Part shown: positions 30,170 to 41,027 of the stretch, one piece after another
Layout: every line of letters begins with the position of its first letter
Numbering within the stretch: position 1 is the first letter of the stretch
DNA from: Poecilobothrus nobilitatus
Taxonomy: Eukaryota > Arthropoda > Insecta > Diptera > Dolichopodidae
NCBI GenBank assembly: GCA_947095535.1
Contig: OX352773.1
Location: forward strand, 104,609,948-104,673,947
Length of the DNA: 64,000 bases
Reading direction: 5' to 3'
Made by a program: the position numbers and the translations under genes
The notes under the pieces: generated by a model
Database searches by the model: none
Told to the model about the DNA's origin: nothing
What the model saw: only the letters and a program-made list of their open reading frames with translations

Positions 30170-30945
30170 ACGATAAGTATCGGGTATAATAAAATTACTC
30201 TTCCGTTTGTAACACCTCGAAATAAGCGAGCTAGATATACCTTCAAAGGTATGGATCGGATCAGAATGAAATTCTGAGTCGATTAAGCCACGCCCGTCCG
30301 TCCGTCCGCCCGTCCGTCAGCAGGCTAACTCAAAAACTAAAAAAGCTAGAATCTTGAAATTTACACAAAATATTCTGGGAGCAATTTGTAGGTTCCCTAT
30401 TTTTTTTGGTTCATTTCCGAAAGAAACTTCGGGTAGCTCCCGAACAACTTACTTTTAAATCTCCACAATTTTTTTGAGATAGAGCCATAAAATTATAGAT
30501 ATCATATAAATATTAGATAGATATCATAAAAATATTAATTTTATGATTATATTAATTTTCCTGTAGCCCCACCCGTTAAGGAGCTACAGCCCCCTAAAGT
30601 TCGAAAAATTTCTTTATTTAAATTGTTATAACACAAGCTCTATAAGGTATATCTTCAATCTGAAGATTCCAAACGACAGGTGTTATTATGAGCTTTACAA
30701 ACATATATATAATAAATATATATTTGTGCTATACGGTGCTTTAATTTACCGTTACGCGAAACTGAATTATTGTAAAATACTATAACCCTTCTATCTCCTA
30801 TCTCCGGAAATTTTGACAGAAGTTGGATCTTTGAAAATAAGTATGAGTCATTTCAGAAATTTTTTTGTATCACCCCCCGTTTAGGAGCTGAAAGGGGTTT
30901 AAAACTGAAACTTCTCTTTTTTAAACACTTGTAACTTGAACACCT
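30170..30945 (-). repeat. CGGA-run repeat, family 2, minus orientation
   Basis: The end palindrome 'ttataccctta' / 'cgataagtatcgggtataa' lies at 30,170-30,198, the ccgtccgtccgtccg run at about 30,294-30,314, and the far edge '...ttgaacacctgta' near 30,945. It pairs head-to-head with 31,236-32,046, about 290 bp apart. Confidence 0.65.
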
Positions 30946-31235
30946 GTATATATATCAATATCATATAAATAAAAAAATTCTTCAAGCAACCGTTATGTTG
31001 TTTATTTATTTACATTTTTTTGTACTACGCATTATATCCTCAACAATTTCAAATTATCGAGTAAAACAAAATGCAAAAAATTAGTTAAAGAAATTTGTTA
31101 GAAAATTTGAAAAAATCAAGTAACTCTTTCGTCAATTATAAAGTAACCATATATTATTAAAAAAAGTTATTAACAGAAATAAGAGTATAATATTGAAGCT
31201 TTAATTTTTGTGTATTACTTCAAAAAATTTTTAAC
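30946..31235 (+). repeat. Dispersed repeat also at 22,520 and 45,835
   Basis: 'caatatcatataaataaaaa', 'gtttatttatttacattttt' and 'aaattatcgagtaaaa' recur at 22,520-22,720 and 45,835-46,080. It forms the loop between two inverted family 2 elements. No gene. Confidence 0.55.
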
Positions 31236-32046
31236 AGGTGTTCAAGTTACAGGTGTTTAAAAATTGGATATTTTCAGTTTTTGACCCCTTACAGTTCGTA
31301 AACGGGAGGTGATATAAAAAAAATTCTGAAATGACTCATACTTATTTTCAAAGATCTAACTTCTGTCAAAATTTCAAGTTTCCAAATTAAACCGTTTAGA
31401 AGATAGAAGGGTTAAAGGATTTTGCAAAATTTTAGTTTTGCATAACGGTAAATGAAGACACCGTATGCCACAAAAATATATTTATTGTATATATACTTTT
31501 AAAGCTAATAAAAGAAGTAATCGTCTGGCGTTTTCAAAATGAAGATATACCTTATACAACTTGTGCTAAATATAGAGCTTTTTTGAACCTTTGGGGAGCT
31601 GTAGCTCCGTAACGGGTGGAGGTACAAAAAAAAGTTATTAAAAATAAAATTAATATTTTTGTGACATCTATCAGCAGTTAAAATTTCATAGCTCTATTTC
31701 AAAAAAAAAATTGGGAATCTAAAAGTTAGGTGTTCGAGAGCTACCCTAAGGCTTGGTCCAAACTCAACCAAAAAAAATAGGGAACCTACAAATTACTCCC
31801 AAAATATTTTGTGTAAATTTCAAGATTCTAGCTTTCTTCGTTTTTGAGTTAGCGTGCTGACGGACGGACGGACGGACGGAAAGACGGACGGACGGAGGGA
31901 CGGACGGAGGGACGGACGCTCAAAAGTCTTAGAATTTTTTTCTGATCCGATCCATACCTTTGAAGGTATATCTAGCTCGCTTATTTCGAGGTGTTACAAA
32001 CGGAGGAGTAATTTTATTATACCCGATCCTATCGTACGGGTATAAA
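31236..32046 (+). repeat. CGGA-run repeat, family 2, plus orientation
   Basis: Starts 'aacaggtgttcaagttacag', ends with 'tatacccgatcctatcgtac' / 'gggtataa' at about 32,019-32,045. A long interrupted cggacgg run lies at 31,859-31,917; it is about 20 bp shorter in unit 2 (51,943-51,985), a length difference expected for a microsatellite. Confidence 0.65.
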
Positions 32047-32301
32047 GAAAAACGTAACATAATTTATTAAAATATCTTTTGCATACAGCGGTGCTTTACA
32101 AATTTCTATCTTTAATTTAAGAAAGAATTATAGGAGTGCATTACACTTAGGGGAAATAAAATTGATGAAAGAGCATTCCAATTACATTGTTGCATAGCAT
32201 TTTTCGTTTAATTTTTTTTTATTTTAATTGAGGTTTAGAATGTTTAAAAAGTGTTTAAACAATATTTTAATACAACAGTCCTTGATTTTATTTTAATTCG
32301 A

Positions 32302-35300
32302 ATGTGTACAATGTCCAAAAAACTTATCATCCAAAAGTGTTTGAATCCTGCCGAGAATATAACGAGTTACACAATTAAAAGCGACTGTATAGAAGTTGTT
32401 AAAAGATTTAACGTACGTGAACATAAAATCAAATTTATGATAAGACCAGTACCAAATAATGTGGAACCCACTAGCTGAATCAAAGATGCAGCATACAAAA
32501 TTATAAGGTATTAACAAGTGATGTAAGTTCTATAGGCAAAATAGGATTGACTTTCTGTGCAGGAAGTTTTGAGGAACGCGGCCCTGCATATCTTAGTTTT
32601 AAAACAGCCAGCGAACTAAAAGTTCAGGATATTTGGGATGTAATATCAAAAGTGTTCAAAGCAATTCTGAAGGTAGATTATAATTTTTTTTTTTTGTTAC
32701 ACTATACAATGCATTTAACTTTTCCACATATTTAATATTTTCCTTTTCTATTTATAAGATTAAGTACAGACACCTTTTGTATAATACCTACGCAGGTTAA
32801 ATTACCAGCTGGATTAGGTTTTTCAAAAACAAAATCTATCAACTACGATGATGAATGCTTACGAAACACAGCTATCATCCGCATAAAAATAAAGATAACC
32901 TATGTTTTCCGCGTGTGTTAGTTGTTGCTATAGCCAAAGTGGAAAAGTTTGTTGAATATAGAAAAATGTTATATAATACAGCAAAATTTAAAACTCTAAC
33001 GGCATTATATTTAGTAAATAAATCTGGAATTTCAATCCCACCTGAAGGTTGTGGAATAATAGAGTTGCAGCAATTTCAAACTTTTTTACACAAATATAAA
33101 ATTTTTGTGTACAAATATGGAAGAAGGAAGAAGAAAGAAGTAATTTTTAAAATAAATAATGATGGGAAAAGCATCAATATATTGCGATCATAATTACAAT
33201 GTAATAGCTTCTCTTACAGCTTTCTTTTCTGCTAGCTATTATTGAGGAGATTATCATATTCCGTACTAACAAAAAAAAGAACATAGATGTTCAAACAACT
33301 GTTCATGTTGTCAAAAGTCACGCCAGTGTTTTAAATGCAATCGCACATTTCGACTTCAAACATGTTGATAGAATCACAAGACATCAACATCAACAAAATT
33401 AAGTATCTGTGAGGAAATTCTAATATGTAAAAGGTGTTTCAAAGTACATAAATCGAACAGGAGAATTTTATTGTAATATTTGTAGCGAGCATGTCATGCA
33501 AGATCATAAATGTTTAAAAAAGACTTTATTTACGTATTTTACGATTTAAAAACTAGGCAAGAAGATAATACATTATCAAAAACAAAGCAACACATTCCAA
33601 TTTATGTATTCTACAACAAAGATGTGCTAATTTTATTGATGAAGAGTCTTTATATTATTGTAGAAAATGTGGATTTAGACAAACTAGTTTTGAAAAAGAA
33701 AATATAATATCTAAATTCATGGAACATATAATAAAATTAGAAGAACCCAATATAAAAAGGTTATTGTGATTGTTCATAATGAACAAGCGTTTGACCATCT
33801 GTTTGTTTTAAATTATATTCTTACTAAAACTATTTTTCAAGCAAAATTATTTATGAAAGAAACAAAAATCATACTTATGTTACTGGATAATATAAAATTC
33901 AAAGACTCGCTTAATTATTTCCCAATTGCACTTAGTAAGTTACCGAAAGCTTTTAGATTACCAACCAAGTTAAAAAAAAGGTTACTTTCCTCATATATTT
34001 AATAAACTGGAAAATCAAAATTATATTGGAGCTTTACCTTCAATGAAACATTATGTACCCGACGCAATGAGGGAAAATGAAAGGAGTGAATTTTTGCAGT
34101 GGTATGAACAAAACAATAGTTTCAAATTCAACATGCACAAATAATTGATAGAATATTGCAAAAACGATGTAAAAATTTTGACAGAAGCCTGTCAGACTTT
34201 TAGAAAAATGTTCCTATAGAAGTGCAATGTGGAACCATTTTTAGAAGCTACAACAATAGCTTCAGTATGCAACTTAGCATATAGAAGACATTTTGTTAAT
34301 CGAAACACAATAGGTATCATTCTGAAAAGAGGATATGGATTAACTGATAATCAATCAAAGATAGCCATGCCATGGCTTATTTGGGAAGATTCTCGTAAAA
34401 TTAAATTACAAAGTGAAATTAACGGCAGAGAAAAAATAATTGCGGGTGTTAAAGTTGACGGATATTGCGGAGATACTAAAGAGATATATGAATTTTATGG
34501 ATGCTTTTACCACGGACATCCTTAATGTCTAACTACTAAAAGAGATACACCTTTGCATAAAGATTCTAGTGACAGATTAAACCAGAAGTATGAAAAAACA
34601 TTATCAAAATCTGAATACTTTAAATTTCTTGGATACAGTGTTGTTGAGATGTAGGAATCCGAATTCCGTGAGGAACTGAGAAAAAATATAAACATGAAAT
34701 ACTTGCAAAAGCACAGCACAGCTCCATTCAATCCTCTTGATGCATTTTACGGGGGTAGGACTGGACAAGTTTACACGTAAATATAAACCTGGAGAAAAAA
34801 TCATTTATAGGTTCTTGGGTGATCGATGAAGTAGTAAAATTTATTTAAGAGGGCTACGAACTTCTAAATATTTACGAAGTTTGTGAATACAAAACAGTAA
34901 TATAAGATAAAAGTAATTCAATTGATGAACTATTTACAACGATGATGTATAAATTTATAAAAATTAAACAAGAAGTTTCCGGCTGGCCTAAAATGTGTCA
35001 AACTGAAAAAGGAAATTATTTAGAAAACTATTTAAACGTAGAGAAAATTAAGTTAGATAGAAAAAAAATTCATAATAACCCAGGCTTAAGATCATTTGCC
35101 AAATTAATCTTAAACTCATTTTGGGTTAAGTTTGGCCAGGGAGAAAGCCAAAAACAAACAATGATTGTAAATTAAGCTTTTCAATTGTATGAGCTGTAAA
35201 CAAATCGCTCTGTAGAGGCGTGTTCAATATTGCCAATAAATGAAGAAAATATAATAGTAAACAAAGATTTAGCAGCAATCAATGTGTGAATAGACAAGAG

Positions 35301-35811
35301 AACGACACAAGCACGACTTAAACTGTATAGTTATTTAGAGCAGCTTAATGACAGAGTATTGTATTATGACACAAATTCTGTTATATGCATAATCAAAGCA
35401 GGAGAAAAAAATCCTTCAGTAGAAGAATACATTGGTGATATGACTGATGAATTAGAATATTATAGTTCTGGCAGTTATATTACAGAATTTGTTAGTGGTG
35501 GACGGAAAAATTATGCATATAAAGTACATTGTACACAAGATAACTCTGAAAAAGTAGTATGTAAAATCAAAGGTATTTCTTTAAATTATACTGCTGCAAA
35601 ACAAGTTAATTTTGAGAGTATTAAAGATGCTGTGTTGAATTTTGAAGATACAACAGATATATTTGTAATATCGGATAATATTAAAAGGACCAAAAAGCAT
35701 GAGGTGGTTACAACACCAGAAACAAAGCGATATCAACCAAAATCAGAAAAGCGTTGAATATTAGGAGATCACAGTTTACAATATGGGTATAAGAGACAAA
35801 GGATACAATAA
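32302..35811 (+). pseudogene. Polinton B DNA polymerase B (protein-primed family B), unit 1 copy
   Basis: Replicates the linear element. Start ATG 32,302 ('MCTMSKKLII'). Identified from 'SIPPEGCGIIELQQF', Exo I 'FYDLKT' (33,543; canonical Glu is Lys), Exo II 'VHNEQAFDHLFVLN' (33,775), Exo III 'YCKNDVKIL' (34,152), 'PFLEATTIASVCNLAYRRHF', 'YEFYGCFYHG', 'DAFYGGRTG', motif B 'FAKLILNSFWVKFG' (35,094; canonical Gly is Val) and motif C 'YYDTNS' (35,362; canonical DTD is DTN). The SLYP-containing motif A is missing between 34,770 and 34,940. A TGA at a Trp (32,476), several frameshifts and stops, and a CGA-to-TGA near the end (35,755) are present. A possible 87-bp intron (32,671-32,758) has lost its AG here. 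Ends at TAA 35,811. Confidence 0.85.
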
Positions 35812-35869
35812 AATACGAGTTTGTATTTATATAATAAATTTATGAATAAAACATACTTTAGTTAAACAA

Positions 35870-36776
35870 TGTTATTTTAATTTATCTAAGTATTATGTGT
35901 GTCATCAAATCTAGCCATTTAACGAAACCTGGATTACCTTGTTTTTTTTAGAATTTTTCTACAAGATAAGTATCTGGTGTTAGTCAAGCTCAGCTTCTGG
36001 TCAAGCTCAGCTTGATAAAAACCTCCGGAAATTGGCGTATCAGTATAGTCTGATAATTGAAATGTAACAGAATAAGTATTATTGATCTTTACAATTTTAC
36101 ATATTTCAAATGAGCCATTTTGTTGATAACCTTTTTCGAAGTAGCCTTTATATTTACTTATTTCTACAAAATTTCCAATTTTCTACTTATTTTTTTGAAA
36201 AATTTTAGATTCCATATATATATTTCTAAGTATATTTTTTTCGTTGTTCTTTGTGATTTTTTCGGGAGGAAATTTTGTTGTATTATATTTTGTAGAAGTA
36301 TATTCTTTTATTAGTGTTTGTATAATAGGTAACCATTTATTATTCCTGTTTAAACTAAATTTTTTCCACATGCAATTTTTTAATGTGCGGTTAAATCGTT
36401 GAAAAATTGATACTCTTAATTTGCTAAATGTATGATAATGATTGATTGATTTTACTTTTATAAATTTTGTAAAATATATATAAAATATAAAATATTTTTT
36501 GGTATAACTTTAGCTCTACTAATAACTGATTTTATTTAGGCATTTAAAACATTTTCAGCATTTTTTGTTTTCACAGGTTCAGCAGGTGTATTATCTAAAT
36601 AAAGTGTCAATGATCGTCAGCAAATATTTATAACCGTTATTTAACTTTGCATAAGGTATCATTTCTACTAAATCAATTTGTCATGAGTCATTTATTCGTT
36701 TTTGTTTGAATTTTCTTCCAGGAAATTTACGTCTTGCCTGTCTATGAATTTCTGTTACTATTTAAGCTCTTGACAT
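35870..36776 (-). pseudogene. Polinton B integrase with chromodomain, unit 1 copy
   Basis: From ATG 36,776: 'EIHRQARRKFPGRKF', then a TGA at the Trp of the first catalytic motif ('DS*QIDLVEM'). The second catalytic segment (QSDxGxEF) is deleted near 36,490, and the third Glu is Gln in 'VSIFQRFNRTLK'. The C-terminal part 'MWKKFSLNRNNKW' and an SH3-like segment lead to a chromodomain remnant 'YLVEKF', 'GFVKWL', 'DDTHNT*IN' with TAG at the Trp. Convergent with POLB, as in Polinton A. Catalytically dead at all three sites. Confidence 0.8.
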
Positions 36777-36786
36777 TTCATTTATA

Positions 36787-36987
36787 TTAAACAATTATGT
36801 CAACTAATTTTAAAAATATTAAAGGTATTAAGATAATAATTATTACATATAAAATAATAGACTGAATCATGGTGTAAACTAACCCGTTGCTTGAATCTAT
36901 TTTGCTTTTATAGTTTTCTACATGAGTATATAACTCGGGTATTATTTTCCTTTTTAATTCGTTCCTATTCTGACTTTTATTTAACAA
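36787..36987 (-). CDS. Short ORF with one hydrophobic segment (doubtful)
   Basis: A 66-codon frame: a charged N-terminus 'SQNRNELKRKIIPELYTHVE', then a hydrophobic run 'IILYVIIIILIPLIFLKLV' that could span a membrane. It lies just upstream of the integrase. Identical in unit 2 (56,850-57,050). AT-rich DNA readily gives Ile-rich frames, so this may be chance. Confidence 0.2.
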   Translation of the reverse strand: MLNKSQNRNELKRKIIPELYTHVENYKSKIDSSNGLVYTMIQSIILYVIIIILIPLIFLKLVDIIV

Positions 36988-37039
36988 CTTTTGGAAAGGC
37001 AGGCTGATTCAACAACATTTCCGTTTAAGGAAACTGACC

Positions 37040-37273
37040 GGTAAATACTCAACTTCAGATTCAGGATGATACAATTACATCCACTGTGCAGAATGAGGAG
37101 TCAATAGAAACAGAAAAATTTTTACTACCGTAGATGAGTCGGAACAGGAAGACGAAAACGAAGCCGTTGATTTAAACGAAAATGAAGAAGAAGAACAGGA
37201 GGAAAATATAGAAATTTGGGATATAAATAATCAGCAGGTAGATCCTGACTATTTTGAGGGAGGATTTATATAG
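37040..37273 (+). pseudogene. Acidic Polinton B protein remnant
   Basis: Two frames join: 'QDDTITSTVQNEESIETEKF' (stop TAG after 'LLP') and, with a shift at about 37,115-37,130, 'TVDESEQEDENEAVDL', an Asn/Glu-rich run, then 'IWDINNQQVDPDYFEGGFI' ending at TAG 37,273. Its plus-strand place between integrase and the unknown gene equals that of the exonuclease-like gene of Polinton A, but no sequence likeness is seen. Function unknown. Confidence 0.4.
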
Positions 37274-37347
37274 AAATCTTTTTTAGTCTATTTGTAAACA
37301 AATATATAAATAAAATACAAAATACAATTATAATATTTGACAATAAA

Positions 37348-38557
37348 TCACATTGTATTTATGTTATATAGTACATTACAGATTTTCTCTTTTAAAATTA
37401 CAGGAATTTCAAAAAACAACCTTGAATAATTGCATTGAACATAAAAATATTGCATTGGTATCTTACTTTCTTGTTGTTCACCTGCTGTTCACCACATAAT
37501 TTTAGATTTTTTTTTTTTTTTACAAGGGTTTGGTGGAAAACTCGAAAGAGGAACTGCACGTGCTTCCTCAGGGTAGTGTTGGACTTTAACCAACCAAAAC
37601 CACCCCCTTTTAAAACCAAATTTTAGGATGGAACCTTTAAGACAAATGTACAGTTTGGCTTTGGTGATAGGGATGTGGGAAGGATAATTGGGGAAATTGG
37701 AATTGGGATATTTGGATTATGGGGGATAGGTAGGAAAAAAAAGAGAAATTTGGAGGGACATTTTGAAGAAAGATGTTAATGTTCTTCTTAAACTTAAGTA
37801 AATCGTACACATATGAATTACCAACTTTAGGGAACACATGCGATGGTATATGGTTCCACAAAACGAAAGTGCGCATGAGAAACGAATTTCCGTAGGCTGT
37901 ATTTCGCCATCTTGATAACTCAACATGGTAGGCATGAGCATCTGTTGTCCTCCTTGTTTATCGTTGGAAAAAATTGAGTGGAGGCATTAATTGTTTTATT
38001 TCTTTGGAACAAGTGTTAATCCCTACGATATACCTATAAAACAAGGTCAGTGACCCAAGTGTGCGATGATGACTTAATGGAATGAGCATTGAAGTTACAC
38101 TGGGGTCGTTGATCAAAGGAATAGTTCTGTTTTGCACATTATCTAAATAACCCAGTGCTGTTTGAGGCCCTGTTTTGTTTTACATTAATATTGTTTTACA
38201 TTCAGCATTTTTAATATAAGTCATCACAGCATTAAGGAAATTATTTAAATAGTTAAATTTTTCTGCTTCTCCTCTGTTAATAGTTATGCTTTGTCCGTTT
38301 GTCGATCTCAGCCCATGATGAAAACTCTGATTCATGTCTTTTATTATCTGCTAATCGAGTTTTCTGTTAAATTGGTGATGAAATTTATTCCATTCATGAT
38401 ATTTTAAAGAAATTTCCTTTTTACTAATACAATGCAATATGGTTAAAGCTTCAAAAGTCTCGCAGTCAAACCCAACAGAAATTTTTAATGTGTGACTTTT
38501 ATTGAGCAAATAAGTGTAACGTAGCAATAAATTTGTATTTTGACCTGGTTCCTCCAT
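37348..38557 (-). pseudogene. Conserved Polinton protein of unknown function (copy B, unit 1), split by a LINE
   Basis: From ATG 38,557: 'NLLLRYTYLLNKSHTLKISV', 'ISLKYHEWNKFHHQF', a TAG near 38,351, 'INRGEAEKFNYLNNFLNAV'. The LINE 3' end (37,506-38,185) follows, then 'VQCNYSRLFFEIPVILKEK' to TGA 37,348. It aligns with copy A (10,247-10,885) on both sides of the LINE ('YTYxLxxxH', 'FLNAV/FVHAV', 'QCNYSRLF(Y/F)EIP'). Confidence 0.65.
37506..38185 (-). mobile_element. 5'-truncated LINE, RT C-terminal end plus 3' tail (unit 1)
   Basis: Minus-strand 'LSHHRTLGSLTLFYRYIVG', 'CSKEIKQLMPPLNF', 'HAYHVELSRWRNTAYGNSF' and 'LWNHIPSHVFPK' are the closing motifs of jockey/CR1-type ORF2 proteins. A 'gtggttttggttggttaaag' type trailer and a poly-A (T-run 37,506-37,521 on plus) follow. 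A target duplication is not evident. One TGA/TAA-type break occurs near 37,960. Copied at 57,568-58,248. Confidence 0.7.
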
Positions 38558-38570
38558 TACTTTAATTTTA

Positions 38571-38815
38571 CTAAAAGTTGTTTATTATGTTTTTATTATT
38601 TATATATGTTTTAGAACACAAGTTTGTAATAACTAATGAGTTATATTTTCCAAATACAATTTGAAAGGTTTTTAAAATCAATTTCTCGTTTTGTAGTTGA
38701 TTTACGTTATTATATTTTTTTAAAAAGACGTTCATACTACAACCGCAACATCTATACCACATATAAACACAACAATATTGTTCGCATACATCTGAATAGA
38801 GAAGAAAGAGATCTG
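38571..38815 (-). pseudogene. Polinton B cysteine protease, C-terminal part, unit 1
   Basis: 'SDVCEQYCCVYMWY' carries the nucleophile region; the usual CGQ is CEQ here and CGQ in unit 2. 'LKKYNNVNQLQNEKLILKTF' matches the tail of the Polinton A protease. The His and Asp parts are lost to the right, where an I-group LINE begins. Ends at 38,571, 14 bp from the next gene start. Confidence 0.65.
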
Positions 38816-39478
38816 GAGATCTGTAAAAAGGGAAGAACTACAACGGGCTAATCAGTATAACGTTCAACACTTGCGAGCCCCCCGAAAGAGTTAAAAGCGG
38901 GATTCTTAATGGTAGAGGTCAGAAGAAACCATCCGAACCCAATGAGGTGCACTAGTGCCAAAGAATCCACCACAAAGAAAAATGCTGCAATTCAGAGACT
39001 GCGCACCGATGCAGTAACTGCTCCCAGGAAATTTAAACTGATATTCTCCCCCAACATAAAGAAAAATTCATCCTACCAAAATGCATAAATTGCGAAGATG
39101 ATATAGAAATTCACGCTCATCCACCTAATGACAGAAACTGTCCAACTTAAACTTAAACTGTCCAATTTAAAACAAAAAGAGGTGCTGAGAATTAACCAAA
39201 ACGTCAATTCTAACAATCCACAGAATAGCAATCGGACACACACACTAAAAAACTCAATCACAGATCCATTACAACTAGCATCATTCAATGGAACATACAA
39301 GGCCTCAGAGCCAACAAGCCACAGCAGCGAATACTAATTGCGAAGTACAATCCCCTGATGATCGCCGTACAGAAAACAAATATCGATAGAAACACAATAA
39401 TGACTCAAATCGATTTCTCCAAGTCTTGCAAACCTCTCCGAGGAAAGTGGGTGGAACAAGCTTCCTGCTAGACAGAAT
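38816..39478 (+). pseudogene. I-group LINE, 5' part, cut by the duplication junction
   Basis: ORF1-like zinc-knuckle pieces ('CQRIHHKEKCC', 'RCSNCSQE', 'KCINCEDDIEIHAHP') and the start of the endonuclease ('IQWNIQGLRANK', 'MIAVQKTN', where unit 2 has the catalytic-type QET). The reading stops at 39,478, where unit 2 starts with Polinton end sequence. The complete distal part exists only after unit 2. Confidence 0.7.
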
Positions 39479-39686
39479 AACAAATTCAGTAACGTATGTT
39501 TTAAAAGATTATAAAAATAATAAGATTCTCGGAAGTTTTTATGAACAAGAAATCACGTCTGTTTAAAACCCTGAAACATATCTTGTAGAAAAAGTTTTAA
39601 AAAGAAAAGGAAACAAATTTTTTGTTAAATGGTTAGGTTTCAATAATTCACACAACACTTGGATAAATAAAACAAATATTATTTGA
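39479..39686 (+). pseudogene. Integrase chromodomain tail, unit 2
   Basis: Same as 17,927-18,130, with the native TGA stop kept at 39,684-39,686 and a TAA within 'ITSV*NPE'. The joint with the LINE is at 39,478, so upstream integrase sequence is absent. Confidence 0.7.
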
Positions 39687-40986
39687 AATATAATTTTTTT
39701 TTATTTTAATTTATTTTATAATGACCCCATGCTAAAGTATGTGTATTATCTTCTAAAATAAATCTTCTATTATCTAAAGAACTTAAAGCTATCTTATTTA
39801 AAGTTTGAGTATATACATTATGTAATTTAAATTTAAAAATAAACATTTTGCCATATAAAACTGTATTTTCAAACAAAGATTTTCTAAAATCTTCCAAAGA
39901 TAGATTAAGTACACTTTTTTTCACACCTTTACTTTTTTTATTGTTTTTCCTTCCAAAACATCTAATAAATACATTTTTGACATAAAAGCTGTCAATCTTC
40001 AGAAACTAATAATAATGCAACTTTGTTATACTTGTTATATTTTTTTTTTTTAATAATTTCCTATCAATAATAATATTAAAAATTGCATTTGATCATGAAC
40101 TTGCAACATGTAACCTTTCAATATATGCTTTGCAAAGTTACATTTGATTTGAAACATTAAATCAATCATTATATCAAAGTTGAGTAACGTAAAAGTTTTC
40201 TACATTGTAAAAGTTATGACAAACATCTATTTTCATTTATAACATGTTTTGATTATCACATAAAATTCAATAATAACGAAATTAATAATTAATAAAAATT
40301 AGAAAATGTCAAAAGTTATCATTTTCAATTTATATGGATGATTTACCAAGTTTTAATTTACTAAAATTAAATATAAAAGCTGTCAATCTTCAGAAACTGA
40401 TAATAATGCAACTTTGTTATAATTATTAATTTTTTTTTTTTCTTTTTTTTTTCAAATTAAATCAATCACTACATCAAAGTTGAGTAACGTAAAAGTTTTC
40501 TACATATTAGCTGTTTTTAAATTTCAAATTAAACCATCATGTTTTAATTAACGTAAAAGTTTTCTACATATTAAACTTTCGTGAAAAGAATACTTTATTA
40601 ATTATATTAAACGATAAGCTTTTTTTTTTAATTTTAAATTAAACCGTCATGTTTTAATTTACGTAAAAGTTTTGTATTAAACTTTTGTGAAATATTAAAC
40701 TTTTGTGAAATGAATATTTTATTAATTATGTTTAAACATTAAACTTTATTTAAATTTATTTCATTTCATTGATTCTTGTATCTACTATATGCAACTTTTA
40801 AGCACCACTAAAAGGTTTTAAAAAAGCTGTGCTAGAAGCCACATATAACGTTAAGCTTTATTTGAATTTAATTTTTCTTGCATCCGCTACGTATTTCATT
40901 GGTTCTTGTATCTACTATATATAACTTTTAAGTACCACTAAAAGCTTTAAAAAAAGCTGTGCTAGAATCCCCATATAAGTACTACT
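39487..40986 (-). repeat. Solo Polinton end (copy of right terminal repeat)
   Basis: Ends 'tataagtactact' at 40,986, with no matching Polinton body to its left; it is a duplicate of 17,935-19,300. It contains the POLB tail at 39,706-39,974 and an unoccupied P-like target near 40,780-40,795. Confidence 0.8.
39706..39974 (-). pseudogene. POLB C-terminal tail, unit 2
   Basis: As 18,127-18,394 ('SLEDFRKSLFENTVLYGKMF', 'LDNRRFILEDNTHTLAWGHY'). The A-run frameshift near the start differs in length from unit 1. Confidence 0.55.
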
Positions 40987-41027
40987 CCAAACATATTAAG
41001 ATTTCTGTACAGTATTTAATCAAAAAT

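Larger units (their letters stand above)
17927..39478 (+). repeat. Tandem segmental duplication, unit 1 (21,552 bp)
   Basis: Begins 'aacaaattcagtaacg' and ends '...gctagacagaat'. It is followed immediately by unit 2, which begins with the same 'aacaaattcagtaacg'. The bases before unit 1 and at the end of each unit are both 'at', so the junction shows 2 bp of microhomology. Content in order: Polinton right end, Helitron-like elements, SINE pieces, mariner scrap, unknown pseudogene, Polinton B POLB to protease, 5' part of an I-group LINE. Spacing to unit 2 is 21,552 at the left edge, 19,655 after the unit-1-only insertion, 20,071 after the unit-2-only segment, and 20,063-20,067 further on. Confidence 0.9.

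Noticed and set aside
31854..32045. ORF with a DGRTDGK-type repeat
   Set aside because: Translation of the CGGA microsatellite of family 2.
32293..32517. Minus-strand ORF opposite POLB (also 52,360-52,584)
   Set aside because: Shadow of the POLB N-terminal frame.
8665..36776. Reassigned UGA codon (UGA read as Trp)
   Set aside because: TAG also occurs at Trp positions, TAA stops and frameshifts are common, and the elements are otherwise decayed; ordinary G-to-A mutation suffices.
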